A stretch of DNA of 64,000 nt from Calendula officinalis (Eukaryota; Streptophyta; Magnoliopsida; Asterales; Asteraceae): contig OY970832.1 of NCBI GenBank assembly GCA_963853835.1, forward strand, positions 6,034,001 to 6,098,000. The letters run 5' to 3'. The position numbers were made by a program, and so were the translations under genes. The notes beneath the pieces are model-generated. The model did no database searches, was not told where the DNA came from, and saw only the letters and a program-made list of their open reading frames with translations. Positions 47,546 to 59,907 of this stretch are shown here, in pieces (within the stretch, counting starts at the first letter, position 1; each line of letters opens with the position of its first letter).

Positions 47546-50108
47546 GTGTGTGTGCGTGTGTGTGTGTGTATATAATATATATATTGTTTTTGTTGTAAGT
47601 GATAATGTTTTACAACTGATCTTATATGGCAATAGTATGAAATCCTGATGCTTTAGTGTAGGAGGATTTCTCAGCACAACTTAGAGCACTTAAGAAACGT
47701 CTAAAAGAAGCAGAAGAGGAACAATATCGGGTAAGCAATAACTGTTTTTTATAGATGATTATTAAATCAACAGTTGTAACAAAATCCCTTAGATTTCCAA
47801 AATTTTTGGGGATTTAAGGTAAGCCATACCAGTTACCAGGTCAACATGTTGGCATGTTGGTAAATCTGACCATGTTGAGTTTCTTTTTTCCTTCCGTGGT
47901 GCTGACATGGCACCTAGAAAACCGGTTACCTGCTAACAAGGTTAAAGGTTACCTTAAATTTTTTAAAGTTAGTACCTTTTTATGGGTGAAAAAAGTGGCT
48001 ACACAAAACAAAAATCAGACCGAATCAGCAAGTGTGTTCTCTTTTATGCAACAACCTGTCAACCTCGTATATTATATTGTGGTTGAAGTGAATCATATGT
48101 GTGTGTGTGTGTGTATATATATATGTATGTATGTATCCTAACAAGTTATAAGCTCTTGAATAGGCAGAGGAAGATGCAACTGCTCTAAGAGCAGAATTAA
48201 ACTCAGTACAACAACAAACAATCAGTGGTAATGCTGGTACTGCTATGTCAATTGAGAAAGAGCTCGCCGATTTGAAGAACCAACTAGAGGTTAGATTGAG
48301 TTTATAATGTGTCAACCTACTTATTATTTCCAAAAAAAAAAAAAGAAAAACTTTTTAAAAAGGAACATCTTATTGGGCACTAATTGTTGGCTGATTTAAC
48401 AGCAAGAGTCGATATTAAGACGTCAAGAAGGAATATTGAGACGACAAGAGAAACAGATGTTAGCAGAGGGGCAAAACCGTCTTTCTACTATTATTTCTGA
48501 AAAGAAGGATTTGGAAGAAAAATTAGCAGTTATGTCTAACAAGATTTCAGGTAGTTTTTTCCACCATAAAATATAAAAAATTTGATGAGTATGTTACCCA
48601 AATTCCCAAGATACAATTTTTACCTAGATTAAGTACATAAGTTATAAACATGTGAATATTTTGTTTTGAATTGTAGTAGTCTACTAACATAGGTCAATGG
48701 TGGGAAAGTTAAATATTCATGTAGCAGATATATAACAAGACAGTGTTGATTAATTTTTTCTCATTTAGTTCTCCTATTTAATTTATACTTTTAGCTTTCT
48801 GATTTTGATGATTTCTTGTGCAATTGCAGGAGTTTCAGGAAAAGAGGCCCAGTTCACATTGGTCAGTTTAGCTATATTTCCATTCAAAGTTTAGTTATAA
48901 CTGTTATGAATTGGTTTTAATAATTGTAGGAAGACAAAGAGAGACTTGAAAAACAATTACACAATATGGCAGTTGCTGTTGAGAAGTTGGAAAACACCAG
49001 ACACAAATTACTGTTTGAGGTACATCTCTTTTATTCAAAATCCCACCATGAATTTGGAATTGGAATATTAATTTAATATATTTAACAGATCGATTCCCAA
49101 TCTTGTGAGATAGAAGAACTGTTTGAGGAGAATTCTAATCTTTCTTCAGCTTATCAAGAAGCAACAACCGTAACACTTAACTGGAAAAATCAGGTTTCTG
49201 CGCTACTTTGGATGCTTATGATTCATAAAAAAAAGAAAAGAAAAATAACTGAAAACGAGACAGATTAAATTGGTCAAATAAGTCAAAACCTCCTAATTCA
49301 TTTTATTCAGAAAGTAACATTATCATGTAATAATTTATTTTTTGAAATCATATTTGACACGCAAAATATAAATTCACTGTACAAAAGGAAAGGTGTTTCT
49401 GGTCAACAAAATATGACCCGTTTGACCGTGACTCAACACGTGTTGTTATGTAATAAATGCAGGTGAAAGATTGTATGAAACAAAACAAGGAGCTCAGAGT
49501 AATGTTAGATAGATTAAGGAAAGAAGAAGCTAAAATACCCAATCACTCAGAAACTATTAAAAATGGAAGTGAAATCATTTCTCCTGCTCAAATTGTATCC
49601 CTAAAGGTTTATGATCTTATTTATCCAACTGTAATGACAAAAATATGCATCAAAATTTGTAAATAACAACTTTAGTTTATTAAATAATTAATTTTTTTAC
49701 AGGGTGAGCTTGCAAAACAACAGAACAGGGCAGAAACGCTTTCTGCAGAGCTTTTGCAGCTTTCTGTTCAACTGCAACAAGCAATGCAAGCCTACAATAG
49801 TCTTGCCTGCAAGTAATTTTCTTAATTTCTTCAATTAATTACAGTTAGAGTTGGTTGGGTTGACCCATGGACATTTTCTTTTTAAATTTTACGGATATAT
49901 AACACGTTAATTAATATTACAAAAAGGGTCATAAGTAAATGGGTCAAAATTGCTAACCCTCTAATGTTCTTTTACAGTATTCCATTTTTTATCTACCTAT
50001 TTATTTGTTTATATAATGTTGGCAATTTGCAGTTACAAACCAGCATTGAGGAGCATTGAGAATAATTTGCTCAAAATGAAGCAAGATGGCTCTGTGGTGG
50101 TGCAGTAA
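46447..50108 (+). CDS. Coiled-coil protein of unknown function (15 exons, 430 aa)
   Basis: Exons: 46447-46482, 46629-46716, 46802-46848, 46985-47074, 47181-47234, 47424-47501, 47662-47730, 48164-48289, 48403-48550, 48830-48861, 48930-49019, 49089-49193, 49463-49606, 49703-49812 and 50033-50108. All are GT-AG with consistent phases, and 1293 nt stay open. The protein starts MASHHASLGRRTLEEIRQKR with a Ser/Thr-rich linker to about residue 60. It then forms nearly continuous heptad-type coiled coil (VSQIQDLQKKNADLDNENKM; LRALKKRLKEAEEE; KEDLEEKL-like blocks) ending QQAMQAYNSLACNYKPALRS. No membrane segment or enzyme motif is seen. Such rods often tether membranes or scaffold complexes, but I assign no function. 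Closely similar predicted proteins seem widespread in plants. Intron 6 carries a (TG)n(TA)n microsatellite and introns 12 and 14 carry TGACCC repeats. Confidence 0.9.
47507..47583. repeat. (TG)n/(TA)n microsatellite in an intron
   Basis: Alternating GT and TA runs within intron 6 of the coiled-coil gene. A shorter (TG)n(TA)n tract is at about 48096-48125 in intron 7. Confidence 0.95.
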
Positions 50109-51853
50109 AACTAGAAGCATTCTTTTTCATTGTGAATTGATCATTGTCCTTGTGAAAAATGTTAAAATCACACTCTATATTAATGGAATATTCGACAACC
50201 TAGTTAAATATCACTTTATATTAAGTTTTAAAGAGTAACATGGAGGGAAATTATATTTCACAAGAGAATAGACTTCTAGACATTGAATTAAGAAATCATA
50301 ACACAAAAGGTTGCATCGAAATCATAAGAAAAATAAAACCATAAACAAGTTTGTCTTCATAATAATTCAATCACGTAGTTGTGTATTTAATTCTTCTCGC
50401 GGACGCTATTATCATTTCTCAAAGTGCTATAAAGTCTTAATGTTTCATCATCATCCTGAGAAGCTGAACCCCAACCTGATGCCCCCTCTTGCATCATGGG
50501 TTGATGTATGTTGTTGGATCATATTTTACCAAGTAAATGTCAAACATGTTTTTAAAAACATCGTTAACATGATCAATCGTTTTTCTGCAAATTTTTGGGT
50601 GTTCCCGCAAACCCAAATCGCTACAAATATTTGTAAGTATAGTCGAAACCCTGATGCATTTATAGTGTGATTTAAAGTGGCGGCACATGTTATAACGGGA
50701 TGCACTTTGAAATACTTAATAAGTTTTTTTCAATTGCTGCAACCATTTGTACATACATGGTGTCCCTTAATTCAAAGTCATATAGTTTTAATGTTTTATA
50801 CACATTGAATAGATTTAGTTTAAAACTAATAGACTTCTGGGATAATAAACTCCCGACAAAAAAGAGGTTGCATTTTTAAAAACACTTGAGTAAATCGGAA
50901 ACAAGTTTGACCATTCTCCAACTTGACTCCGGATAATGTGTAACAAGGTTGTGGTCGTCAAGGTGGTCATGGAACATTTGTAAAATCTTTTTTTACGTAA
51001 AACACATTCAAACATATTGCAAGTTGAATTCCATCAAATAGGCACGTCCCAATTCGGACCTAACCAAATGTAATTCGCATCAACACAAAATTTCAAAATT
51101 TCATATATCTATGGCATCTTGCATTACTAGAACTAAAAACATCACACAACATTTATTAAAAGCGTCATTTGTTGCTTAAATAACACGTAATTCCTCTACA
51201 CCATTTCTATCCACAACCTTGTGGAACACCTAAACACAGGCTATAAGCCCTTTGGTGATTCTTATGCTAATCAATCCTGGTTTTTTTTTACCATCCCAAT
51301 GGTCGTTTTAAAACCCATCGTATGGACATTTGGAGTCAACAATGTTTACATAATTATATAATTGCAATTTACAAATCCAAATGTATTTACAGTGTAATCA
51401 TAAATTGCAGAAAGAAAGATATTAGAAACACAACTCGATTAATAAATAGTTTTTATAAATATATATATAAACTAGCATTTGTGGACATATCCTGGAACAA
51501 GCCTTACCTTAAAATATATAAAAAGAAAGAAAAAAGTTGAACAAAAGGTCTTTCAACATGTTGTTAACAGAAAGCCTTTAAAGAAGCATGCTGCTTGACT
51601 CCATCTTTGATTCTGCAATTAGATGACAATTATGAAAATTTACACATACAAGAATTTCATATCAACCCTCATTCTGGAATCTGGATACATTATGACATAC
51701 CAAAAAAAAGGTCAAAGAATTTATTTAAATCGTGGATATGATTAAATCTCACATTTTACCATTGTTACAAGATATATCCTGGACTGAAATAAATTAAAAA
51801 ATTAATCAAAAAGACAAGAACTGGATACTAACCTTAGAAATCTTGTGGTTGAG
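50109..51853. other. Convergent 3' flanks of coiled-coil and PP1 genes
   Basis: 3' UTRs and AT-rich spacer. A 119-codon plus-strand frame at 50311-50670 has no recognised domain. Confidence 0.4.
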
Positions 51854-53903
51854 TTATAAAAATCTAGGTTTTTTATCAGCTGGTTTCAAGATTTGGAAAG
51901 AACACATTAAGCTCTCATCAACACTCATCATTGCACCAGCATTATCAAATTCACCACAATAATTTGGGGCAGAGAATATTGTAACAAGCTGTCTGTCAGC
52001 AAAGAATTCATACCCATCTTCTACAACCTGCCTCAAAAAAAAAAATCTTTCATATCACATCACTCTCTGAATAAGATATCAATTAAAGGTGGAAATTGCA
52101 ACATGTTACATAAATATGGGTTGCTTCGGGTTTATTTGAACTTTCAGGGTCATATGGGTAATTTTTGTAGACTTGGTTAAAAATGGAATGGGTCAAAAGT
52201 GAACTGACGTGTAATTAGATTAGTATTATAAAAATGCTTTCTTCAAATTAAGTTAGATTAGTAATTTAAAATAAAATAAAATTCAAGAAAAAAATAAAAA
52301 TGTTAGTGGGATGACACAAGAAGTTTTGACCCGTATTAAAAAGCAAGGGTTTTTTTGTGCCTAAAATAACAGTGTAATTCTACATATGCATGTTCAGTCA
52401 TAGTACAAAGTTTTGTCCAATTGGGTCACTAAAAGATGTTTTCTACTAACTAATTCTTGTTTCAAAAAAGATAATTTATATAAAGGGTTCAATTTTATAT
52501 AAAAATATTAGATTTATATATAACGAATGCCTACTAAAAACAGTTTGATTTAACAAAATACCCATTAAGAAACGAACCCATTTCGACCCATCACAAAACC
52601 AACCCAACCGGCCCACTTTCCCACCTCAAATATACATACAACCCATACATACAACTTCAACAAACCTGATGAGCCCGACAAACTAGATCCATATCATGTT
52701 GCATTAAAAACTCAGCCACTTTATCAGCACCAAAAGTATATGAAACACCCCTATCATTCATTCCCCACCCTTTAATATCCCGATTAGGATCAGACCATAA
52801 TAAATCACATAACAAACCGGTATCCGGAACATCGGTTGGCCGACTTAAATTCCTTATCTGATCCAAATTTGTTAAATCAGGAGATAATCCACCGTGCATA
52901 CATAATATTTTATCATCAATTAAAGCAGAAACAGGAAGACAATTGAAACAATCAGTGAACTGTTTCCAAATTCTGACATTAAATCGGCGTTTACATTCGT
53001 CATAGAATCCATAAATTCGGTTGATTGATGCACATTCATGGTTGCCTCTTAGTAAGAAGAAGTTTTCAGGGTATTTGATTTTGTATGCAAGTAAAAGACA
53101 TATTGTTTCTAGACTTTGTTTTCCTCGGTCAACATAGTCTCCTAGGAATAAGTAATTTGCATCGGGGGGGAATCCACCGTATTCAAATAGGCGTAATAGA
53201 TCACCATATTGTCCGTGAATGTCACCTGGTGTATAAAAAATTAAAAATTAAAATAAATGGTTAAACTCTAGCATAGTTATAAAATCGAGCAATCAAAATG
53301 CTTAATTAAGTCTTGCATGCAGAAATCAAGCAATTTTTATGATTTACACCCATTATCCATTCATTTTGCAGACCTTAATATGTTAAACAACAACAAAATG
53401 CAGTAAATTCTTCACCTTGTTATTATAGCAAAATCATTGGCAAAGGTAGGGCTAAAAACCAGAATAAAACTCATATTGATGAATACTAACAAACCAATAC
53501 ATATATTCATCACAAACAAAACATAAAGCATATAAACTTTCCAGACCTAAGATATATGAATCCAAATAAAAACAGATGAAATCCAGACGGGAAGCAACAA
53601 ACATGTAAAACGCAACACGTTAACAATAAAAGCAACAACATAACATCAGTATATCAATTATATAAAATAATATTAAAAATGACAAATTGCAGGGGGTTTT
53701 TTACCGCAGATCTTAATGGGAGCTTCGAGCTCCAGAAGATTAGGCTGTTGAAGAAAAATTTCTCGAGAAGCTGCACAAAGCTGCCGGATCTCCGCCTCCG
53801 ATAGCTGAACCTGCCGCACCGTTCTCGCTTGCCGGAATTCCAATAACCGGTTGATTATATCATCCAGTAACGCAGGGTCAATTCCCTGACCATTTTGAGC
53901 CAT
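51854..53903 (-). CDS. TOPP: Serine/threonine protein phosphatase PP1 catalytic subunit (TOPP type)
   Basis: Three minus-strand exons: 53705-53903, 52666-53225 and 51854-52027 (stop TAA), giving 310 aa as usual for plant TOPPs. It is a metal-dependent Ser/Thr phosphatase acting in nucleus and cytosol with targeting subunits such as inhibitor-2. PPP-family motifs are intact: GDIHG (67-71), GDYVDRG (95-101), GNHE (127-130), then HGGLSP, RAHQV and SAPNYCGEFDN, the last overlapping the toxin-sensitive beta12-beta13 loop. The N-terminal MAQNGQGIDPALLDDIINRL is a short divergent PP1 head, and the tail ends ILKPADKKPRFL. Intron 1 falls after the Cys in IKICG, the conserved position in plant PP1 genes. 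The start is the ATG at 53903. Which of the paralogous TOPPs is closest cannot be judged here. Confidence 0.96.
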
Positions 53904-55228
53904 TGATCTGTTAAAATATCTCGAAATTCCGCAGAAACCCTAAATCGTAGACCGGAATGAAATAAAGCTAATTTTCTTCCGCGATTCCTAACAACTTTCT
54001 GTTAATACATTGTATTGTTCCTCAAAGATATCAATCACACACATGACGTACGCGCATGAACAGCTAATGATTTAGAAAAATTGGCGAGCTGACGGAGATG
54101 CCGTACTCTATGATCGAAATTCGTAGAGGACGATAAATCCGTAGCGCTTGTGTGGTTTCAAATTTTGGCTTCGTTTCCGAATCAAACTTTATGCTAGCAA
54201 TTTGCTCTTTTTGATTTTACTATTTGGAAAGACAAATTTGAAATATAGGGTTTTGATTTGCCTAAAAATTGATGGTTCCCCCACTTGTTCTTTTTGGGTA
54301 TAATTATTTTGGGAAGATAATGACCTCTTGGCCTATGAATGTTAGACATGCCCCTTCAGGTTTCCAAAATGTCATTTTAATTGTAAGCCGTACGTTTGAA
54401 GTTGTAAATATTAAAGGTTTACTGATATATTATTAAATTGTGAGGGTTCAAAGTGACATTTGAGAAAATAAAGAATTCAAACTAAATTAAGTATTGAGAA
54501 AATGATACATGTATAATGATGGGTTGGGTATAACAACTCAATGAAAATGGCAAAATACTTCAATTTATGTTTTTCCTTTATTATATACAAGGGTTAAATA
54601 GAAAATATAGGAAACAATCAATTCATTAATTCCATTTTAATGTATGTCGGTATGTCTTTAAGGCTAGGGACAACTTTAGAATAATCCTTTACAAATTTCA
54701 AGCATTTTATTTATGTGACAGTTTTGGTCGATGTTTGTTGGCATTGACCCAATATACTAGTACCAGTGAATAAGTACATATCTTGTAGCGTCCTTGCCCA
54801 ACTATGATTAAAGAGGGTGATTTTTACACCACAACTTTAAATTCATCTACTACAACTTATGTTTAATATATTTGTACATTTAACTGTAAAACTTATACTA
54901 TGTGATATGGAAAGTAAAAGTTGTGCTGCAGAAATGAATTCACAAGACAATTTTGCGTGACTGCGTGACATTATAAGTACACTACAGGGATAAATGTCAC
55001 AAACTCGCAAATCATAGAGGGCTAGAGGCTACACACTCAAACATTAATTACAAAGTAATGGGGTTATATCACACAAACTCAAAAACTACAAGGGTTTTAT
55101 TGCAATATTCTTCTATATCGGGACGTCTGACATGCGCAAAGGGACCCTGTGTGCGTGGGGCGGTGTTGAAAGGATATAGCATGCAGCATGCTTTATTACC
55201 TGGCAACCAATACTATTGTTATGACATA
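53904..55228. other. PP1 upstream region and intergenic DNA
   Basis: 53904-54200 probably holds the PP1 5' UTR and promoter. The rest is AT-rich with no supported gene; 'gagggtgatttttacaccac' (54813) is a diverged match to 28973. Confidence 0.4.
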
Positions 55229-55491
55229 TTCCCTCCGTCCCACAAAAAACTTCTCATTTGGCTTTTGCACATATTTTTAGGTAATAGTTAGTGGTGGGGT
55301 AATTGATAATACTTTTAATTAAAATATAAGGTTAGATTGGAGAGAAAAAGATAGTTAGTGGATATTAGTGGTGGGGTTTTTAATAATAATAGTTTTTTAT
55401 TTGGTGGAGCCTACCAAATATGGGAAATGAAAAGTTTTTGTGGGACAAAAGTTTAGAGTGAAATGGGAAGTTTTTTGTGGGACGGATGGAG
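55229..55491. mobile_element. Stowaway-like MITE, family B
   Basis: TTCCCTCCGTCCCACAAAAA and inverted end (GTGGGACGGATGGAG), flanked by TA (55227-55228, 55492-55493). 263 bp. Confidence 0.87.
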
Positions 55492-55493
55492 TA

Positions 55494-56050
55494 ATTCTCA
55501 TTTCTCAGAATACTAACAAAATTACAACAACAACAAAAAAATCATGATTTGCTAAAGGAATAAATTTATTCCAAGGAAATATAAATTAAATTAATAATTC
55601 TATCCTTAAACATTTAAATTTCAACATGAAAATATCATATTTAAAGGTAGAATTATCAACATCCTTTAAATTTCTTTGCAAAAATAACTTCCTTCCTTAT
55701 GCAAATCATCACCAAAAAATAGACCCTATTTTCAAGAATAAACTGTGAGGCATAGATTTTTTTGCGACTCGGATTTTTTTGCGACCAGCTCGATTTTGTG
55801 TGACTGATGTACGAACAGACATTTTTTATGTGACCAGACCATATTTGATGCCACCAAATGACATTTATCAATTTTGTGTGAATGTCACACGGTCTCGTGA
55901 TATATTTTGTGAAAATTTAAAAGTGAAATATTTTTTTGATAATTATGGATCTTACTTGGTATATTTTCCAAATCACCCTACTATTATGTTATTTTAAATT
56001 ATGATATGGTCCTTAAACTATCGAAATAGTTCATATTTGGTTCTGGTTGT
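55494..56050. other. Intergenic DNA, nothing recognised
   Basis: AT-rich. 'ttttttgcgac' is repeated at 55760-55785 without further structure. Confidence 0.35.
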
Positions 56051-56058
56051 AGTAAAAG

Positions 56059-56595
56059 TAGGGGTGAAAACGAGCCGAGCCGTTCGTGAGCTACTCGGGA
56101 TCGGCTCGTTAAAAGCTCGAAACGAGCCGAGCTTAAACGAGTATGAGCCGAGTCTGAGCTTAACTAAGAGCTCGTTTATTAAACGAGCCCGAGCCCGAGC
56201 TTGATCCACTAAGATTGATTAGGCTCGCGAGCCTAAACGAGCAAATATATATTAGTTATTACAAAAATATAATTATATATTATATATTTTTATACTTATG
56301 TGTGTATGTATACTATATATATATATGTATATTACATAATATAAAAATGAAGCGCTTACATAATATATTAAATATTATAATTAAATAAAAAAATTTATAT
56401 ATTTTGTGTATGTTGGAGCTTAAATGAGCCTAATCGAGCCGAGCCCGAACCTGCGAAAACCTAAACGAGCCGAGCCCGAGCTTTACATATAAGGCTCGAA
56501 TCGAGCCGAGCTCGAGCTCGAGCTCCTTAAAACTTAAACGAGCCGAGGTCGAACCTAGTCGAGCTCGGGCTCGGCTCGGCTCATTTACACCCCTA
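56059..56595. mobile_element. Non-autonomous hAT element with GAGCC/GGCTC array
   Basis: The ends TAGGGGTGAAAACGAGCC and TTTACACCCCTA carry a perfect 8-bp TSD AGTAAAAG (56051-56058, 56596-56603). Both flanks are packed with 'cgagccgagc' and 'gctcggctcg' motifs; the centre is an AT-rich 'tatata' tract. 537 bp. It shares TIR and motif type with 10561-10952 but is not the same sequence. Confidence 0.9.
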
Positions 56596-56603
56596 AGTAA
56601 AAG

Positions 56604-57166
56604 TTCAGAATTCTCCTTCTAAACAAATCATAATTCGGGAGGTATGTTAACAGTAGTCCCTTGGTTTTCAATGTTTTTCACTTAAGTCGCCCAATAAATA
56701 AAAAATATTTCATTTCTGTTACTCTTTGTCAAAAAACAAGGTCAACTACTAACCAGGCCAAATGTGATTCAACTTAAGGTCAAATTTAAGTAGTTTTGAT
56801 AACCTTATTTACAGAGCTTATGGTTTTGTCAAAATTTTGAAAAAACTAATAAGCTCATTTTTAACAGATTATGAGCTAACAATGTGCTTATCAATGAACC
56901 TACTATAAGCTCAGCAAAGTTAACATAGTCAAACACCCCCCAAGAAAATTCAACAAAACTAATGGAAACGGCTAAACAAAAAAAGCTAACAACGACTTTC
57001 AATACGGCAAAATACAATAGAAGATACTAATAAACCATGTTTCATTTTTCACAATATTTGCTCTCAAGTAAGATAGTATTCTATTTGCTTACAACCAAAA
57101 AAAACAAAAAAAATGATGAAATAACGCGCTTGTTACCAAATCTTTTCCTCACGAGATTAATTCAAC
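56604..57166. other. 3' flank of the RABA2 gene
   Basis: AT-rich. 56814-56940 contains 'agagcttatggttttg' and related 'aagctca' motifs of an old MITE. No gene. Confidence 0.4.
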
Positions 57167-58598
57167 TCAAGTTGAACAACAACCTTTTTTCACATTACCC
57201 GAATCACCAACATCAATCGTAGTCCCTTGTCCCGGTAAACCATTACTCCCACCATTAACTTGTTGTGCAGCCAATGCTTTCTTACTAATAATATGATAAA
57301 TTTCAGTTAAAACAGTTTGAAACGCTTTTTCAACGTTTTTTGCTTCAAGTGCAGATGTTTCAAGAAACGAAAGTCCTTCTTTCTCAGCCAATGATTGACC
57401 ATCTGACTCAGCAACAGATCTTAAATGGTTCAGATCTGATTTGTTTCCAGCCATCATGATTACAATGTTGGAATCTGCGTGCTCCCGGAGCTCGCGTAAC
57501 CACCTTTGACAATTTTCAAAGGTTTGACTTTTTGTGATGTCGTACACGAGTAGGGCCCCCACTGCCCCCCTGTAGTATGCACTTGTTATGGCTCTGTATC
57601 TTTCTTGTCCTGCTGTGTCCCAGATTTGGGCTTTTACTGTCTTTCCATCAACCTGTTTACCAAATTAAAGGGTAATGATATGAACTTACAGATAATTATA
57701 ACTGAAACTAACTACAAATTGAATTGTTTGACTAATAGTCAAACGTTTGAAGTAGCTTTCAATAAGACAAACATGGAGAATCTTGTGGACTAAAATGAAT
57801 TCCTTTTGACTTTAGTGATTCTATGCTGACAACCGGGAAATTGGTCATTTTGGCTTAAAACCCTTTTCAAATAAGAAGATACTCGAATAAAATGAAATAT
57901 TGAGACAAAATCTGTTGCAATTTAATGAGATGAACAAAAATCTTCCTTACTGAACAATTCAGTTTGTTTAAATCACATTTCAAAAGTTCAAAGCTGCCAA
58001 GTATACCCCTCTTGCTTAAACATAACAATAAACATCAAAATTTTCCATAGAAAACAACTCATAATATCCCTAGGAAACCTATGGAACATGGAAAATTAGG
58101 ACCAATTCTGAAGAACATAGTATCGTTTTAACAGCAATCCGGTGTTAATTAAGATCATGAAGTAAAAGCAAAAGAATTCCACAATATATACCAAGCCATG
58201 GATCTTGCTGCATTTGTTCATCACAACATACACCAAACTTACTTAAAAAAACTCATTAAAATCCTTGGCAATTAATCAAACAGTTCATGTGCCAAATTTG
58301 ATGTACTTTTTTTTCACTTTAAATGCATAACATCTGATAAGTTAGATGATATACTATCCAAAAACCCTAAATCAGATGATTGAGTTTTTAGGCTAAAAAG
58401 AAAAAATCAACAGAAAATAAATTAAATATATACCTGAAGAGTTCTAGTAGCAAACTCAACTCCAATGGTGGATTTGGATTCCAAACAAAATTCATTCCTC
58501 GTAAACCTCGACAGGATATTGGATTTACCAACACCTGAATCTCCAATCAACACGATCTTGAATAAATAATCATACTCATTATCTACTCTACTAGCCAT
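57167..58598 (-). CDS. RABA2: Rab GTPase of the RABA (Rab11-like) group, RABA2-like
   Basis: Two minus-strand exons, 58434-58598 and 57167-57652 (stop TGA), separated by a 781-bp GT-AG intron at the position usual for RABA genes; 216 aa. RABA GTPases direct trans-Golgi/early endosome traffic to the plasma membrane and cell plate. All nucleotide-binding motifs are intact: GDSGVGKS (19-26), STIGVEF effector region, WDTAGQE (66-72), NKSD (125-128) and ETSAL (153-157). The C terminus GCCST has a tandem cysteine for geranylgeranylation. VIMMAGNKSDLNHLRSVAE and ISKKALAAQQ resemble RABA2c-type proteins more than RABA1 or RABA4. Start codon ATG at 58598 is in the usual MASRVDNEYDYLFK context. Subgroup is inferred from remembered family features. 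Confidence 0.94.
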
Positions 58599-59288
58599 TC
58601 GTCTTTCCTCACAAATCTATATACACAAATAAAAATAAAAACATTCAAAATTCAATCGAATCAATAGTTATATGCTTAGATCTAAGCAGATCGAAATCAA
58701 ACTCCACTACTTCTATCCAATTTCAAACAAACCTAGTGTTTTTCTTTTGATCACGAACAAAATTACACAAATTAATTTTCAAAAAATAGCTCGATTAGTG
58801 AAGAGAAGATGAACAAACACGATAAATGTGTTGAAATGATGAGGTTAATGAAGTTACCGTAACAAAGAGATCGAGAAGGAAAATGCTTGAAATAGAAAAT
58901 AATTAGAGAATTGGGATAAAAGTGAGGTTTTGAAACAATGGAGAAAGAGGTTTGAAACAGCCAACGTGAATATATACAGAGAGGAGAAATAATTCAAGGG
59001 TTTTTTTATTTATTTTAAATGTGAGTCATAGCTGTTATTATAACTGATTATTGATTATCATACTTATTATGGAGTATAATTGTATTAAAATTATATTTTC
59101 CGTATTTGGATAAATACTATTTTGGTATTTATTTATTCATGAACGATATTATTATTTTTTTTCATTAATATATTTTTTGTAAAATATAGTGTTATGAATA
59201 TGTTATTTTATAAATATTATGTGTATTCTTATAAGCTCGTTGGGGAGTGCAGGCATATGCTCCCGTTATTATAAAATAAACATATAAA
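58599..59288. other. RABA2 5' UTR/promoter and intergenic DNA
   Basis: AT-rich. 59090-59260 is the partner of the repeat at 37085-37270, ending in an imperfect GGGAG...CTCCC hairpin. Confidence 0.4.
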
Positions 59289-59480
59289 TAGGGGTGTCAA
59301 ATTTGTACCGAATAAAACCAACCAACATGCTACAAACCATACCAAGAATAGTTGGTAGCCAATATGTTGGTAGCCAACATGTTTGGTTGGTAGTACCATA
59401 CCAATCAAGTAATCATGGTACGGTAATGGTACAAAATTTCAAATACCATGGTAGTACCGTACCAACCAATACTTTATATA
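59289..59480. mobile_element. Truncated hAT-like element with GGTACCAA-type motifs
   Basis: The left end TAGGGGTGTCAAATTTGTAC matches the hAT-type termini elsewhere in the window. The interior repeats 'accataccaa', 'ggtagtaccgtacc' and 'ttggtagccaa'. No right TIR or TSD is found before the copia LTR remnant begins. Confidence 0.55.
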
Positions 59481-59519
59481 CTCATCTATGTATATATATT
59501 ATTTAGAAGAATTCGAGAA

Positions 59520-59803
59520 AGGTAAACTACTTATGTACTATTTTTTAATAAAAGTTATGTTATTGATTGAATTGCTTGCCCTTTCTTATTACATTCATAC
59601 TGTATTTATACACAAGAAACGAATATGGTACATCCCTAAATTAATCCTAAGATGCAGGGAATTAAATAAGATTTACAAGGAATAAGGAAATAATAATCTA
59701 CACTAATGACAATTATTCTAAATTGAGGAAACCGAAATCACAGCTATGACTTTCTTGATCTGCTGTGATTTCCTTGATCTGCATTGATTTGTTTCCGTTA
59801 ATA
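59520..59803 (-). repeat. Copia 3' LTR remnant
   Basis: On the minus strand it follows the PPT-like GGGGGAG and starts TATTAACGG (expected TG mutated to TA). It holds a promoter-like TGTATAAATACAG. The left boundary is approximate. Confidence 0.6.
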
Positions 59804-59907
59804 CTCCCCCGCAGTCGAATCGTTGGCTGGCCGAATAGAGAGACTGGAGCGGAATTTGGTGAAGAGTTGTCGTGGCAATCCCTTTGTAAAGATATCTGCA
59901 TATTGGT
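59798..59907 (-). pseudogene. Copia pol C-terminal remnant
   Basis: The last 35 codons of a copia RNase H region on the minus strand: ADIFTKGLPRQLFTKFRSSL, then a stop at 59798 that overlaps the LTR edge. The upstream part is separated from it by the gypsy insertion at 59908; if intact it lies beyond the window. Confidence 0.8.

Noticed and set aside
50311..50670. 119-codon frame between coiled-coil and PP1 genes
   Set aside because: No recognised motif; overlaps an opposing open frame of similar quality.
59289..59640. A full hAT element ending at 'catcccta' (59638)
   Set aside because: The right end belongs to a copia LTR remnant and the 8-bp flanks do not match.
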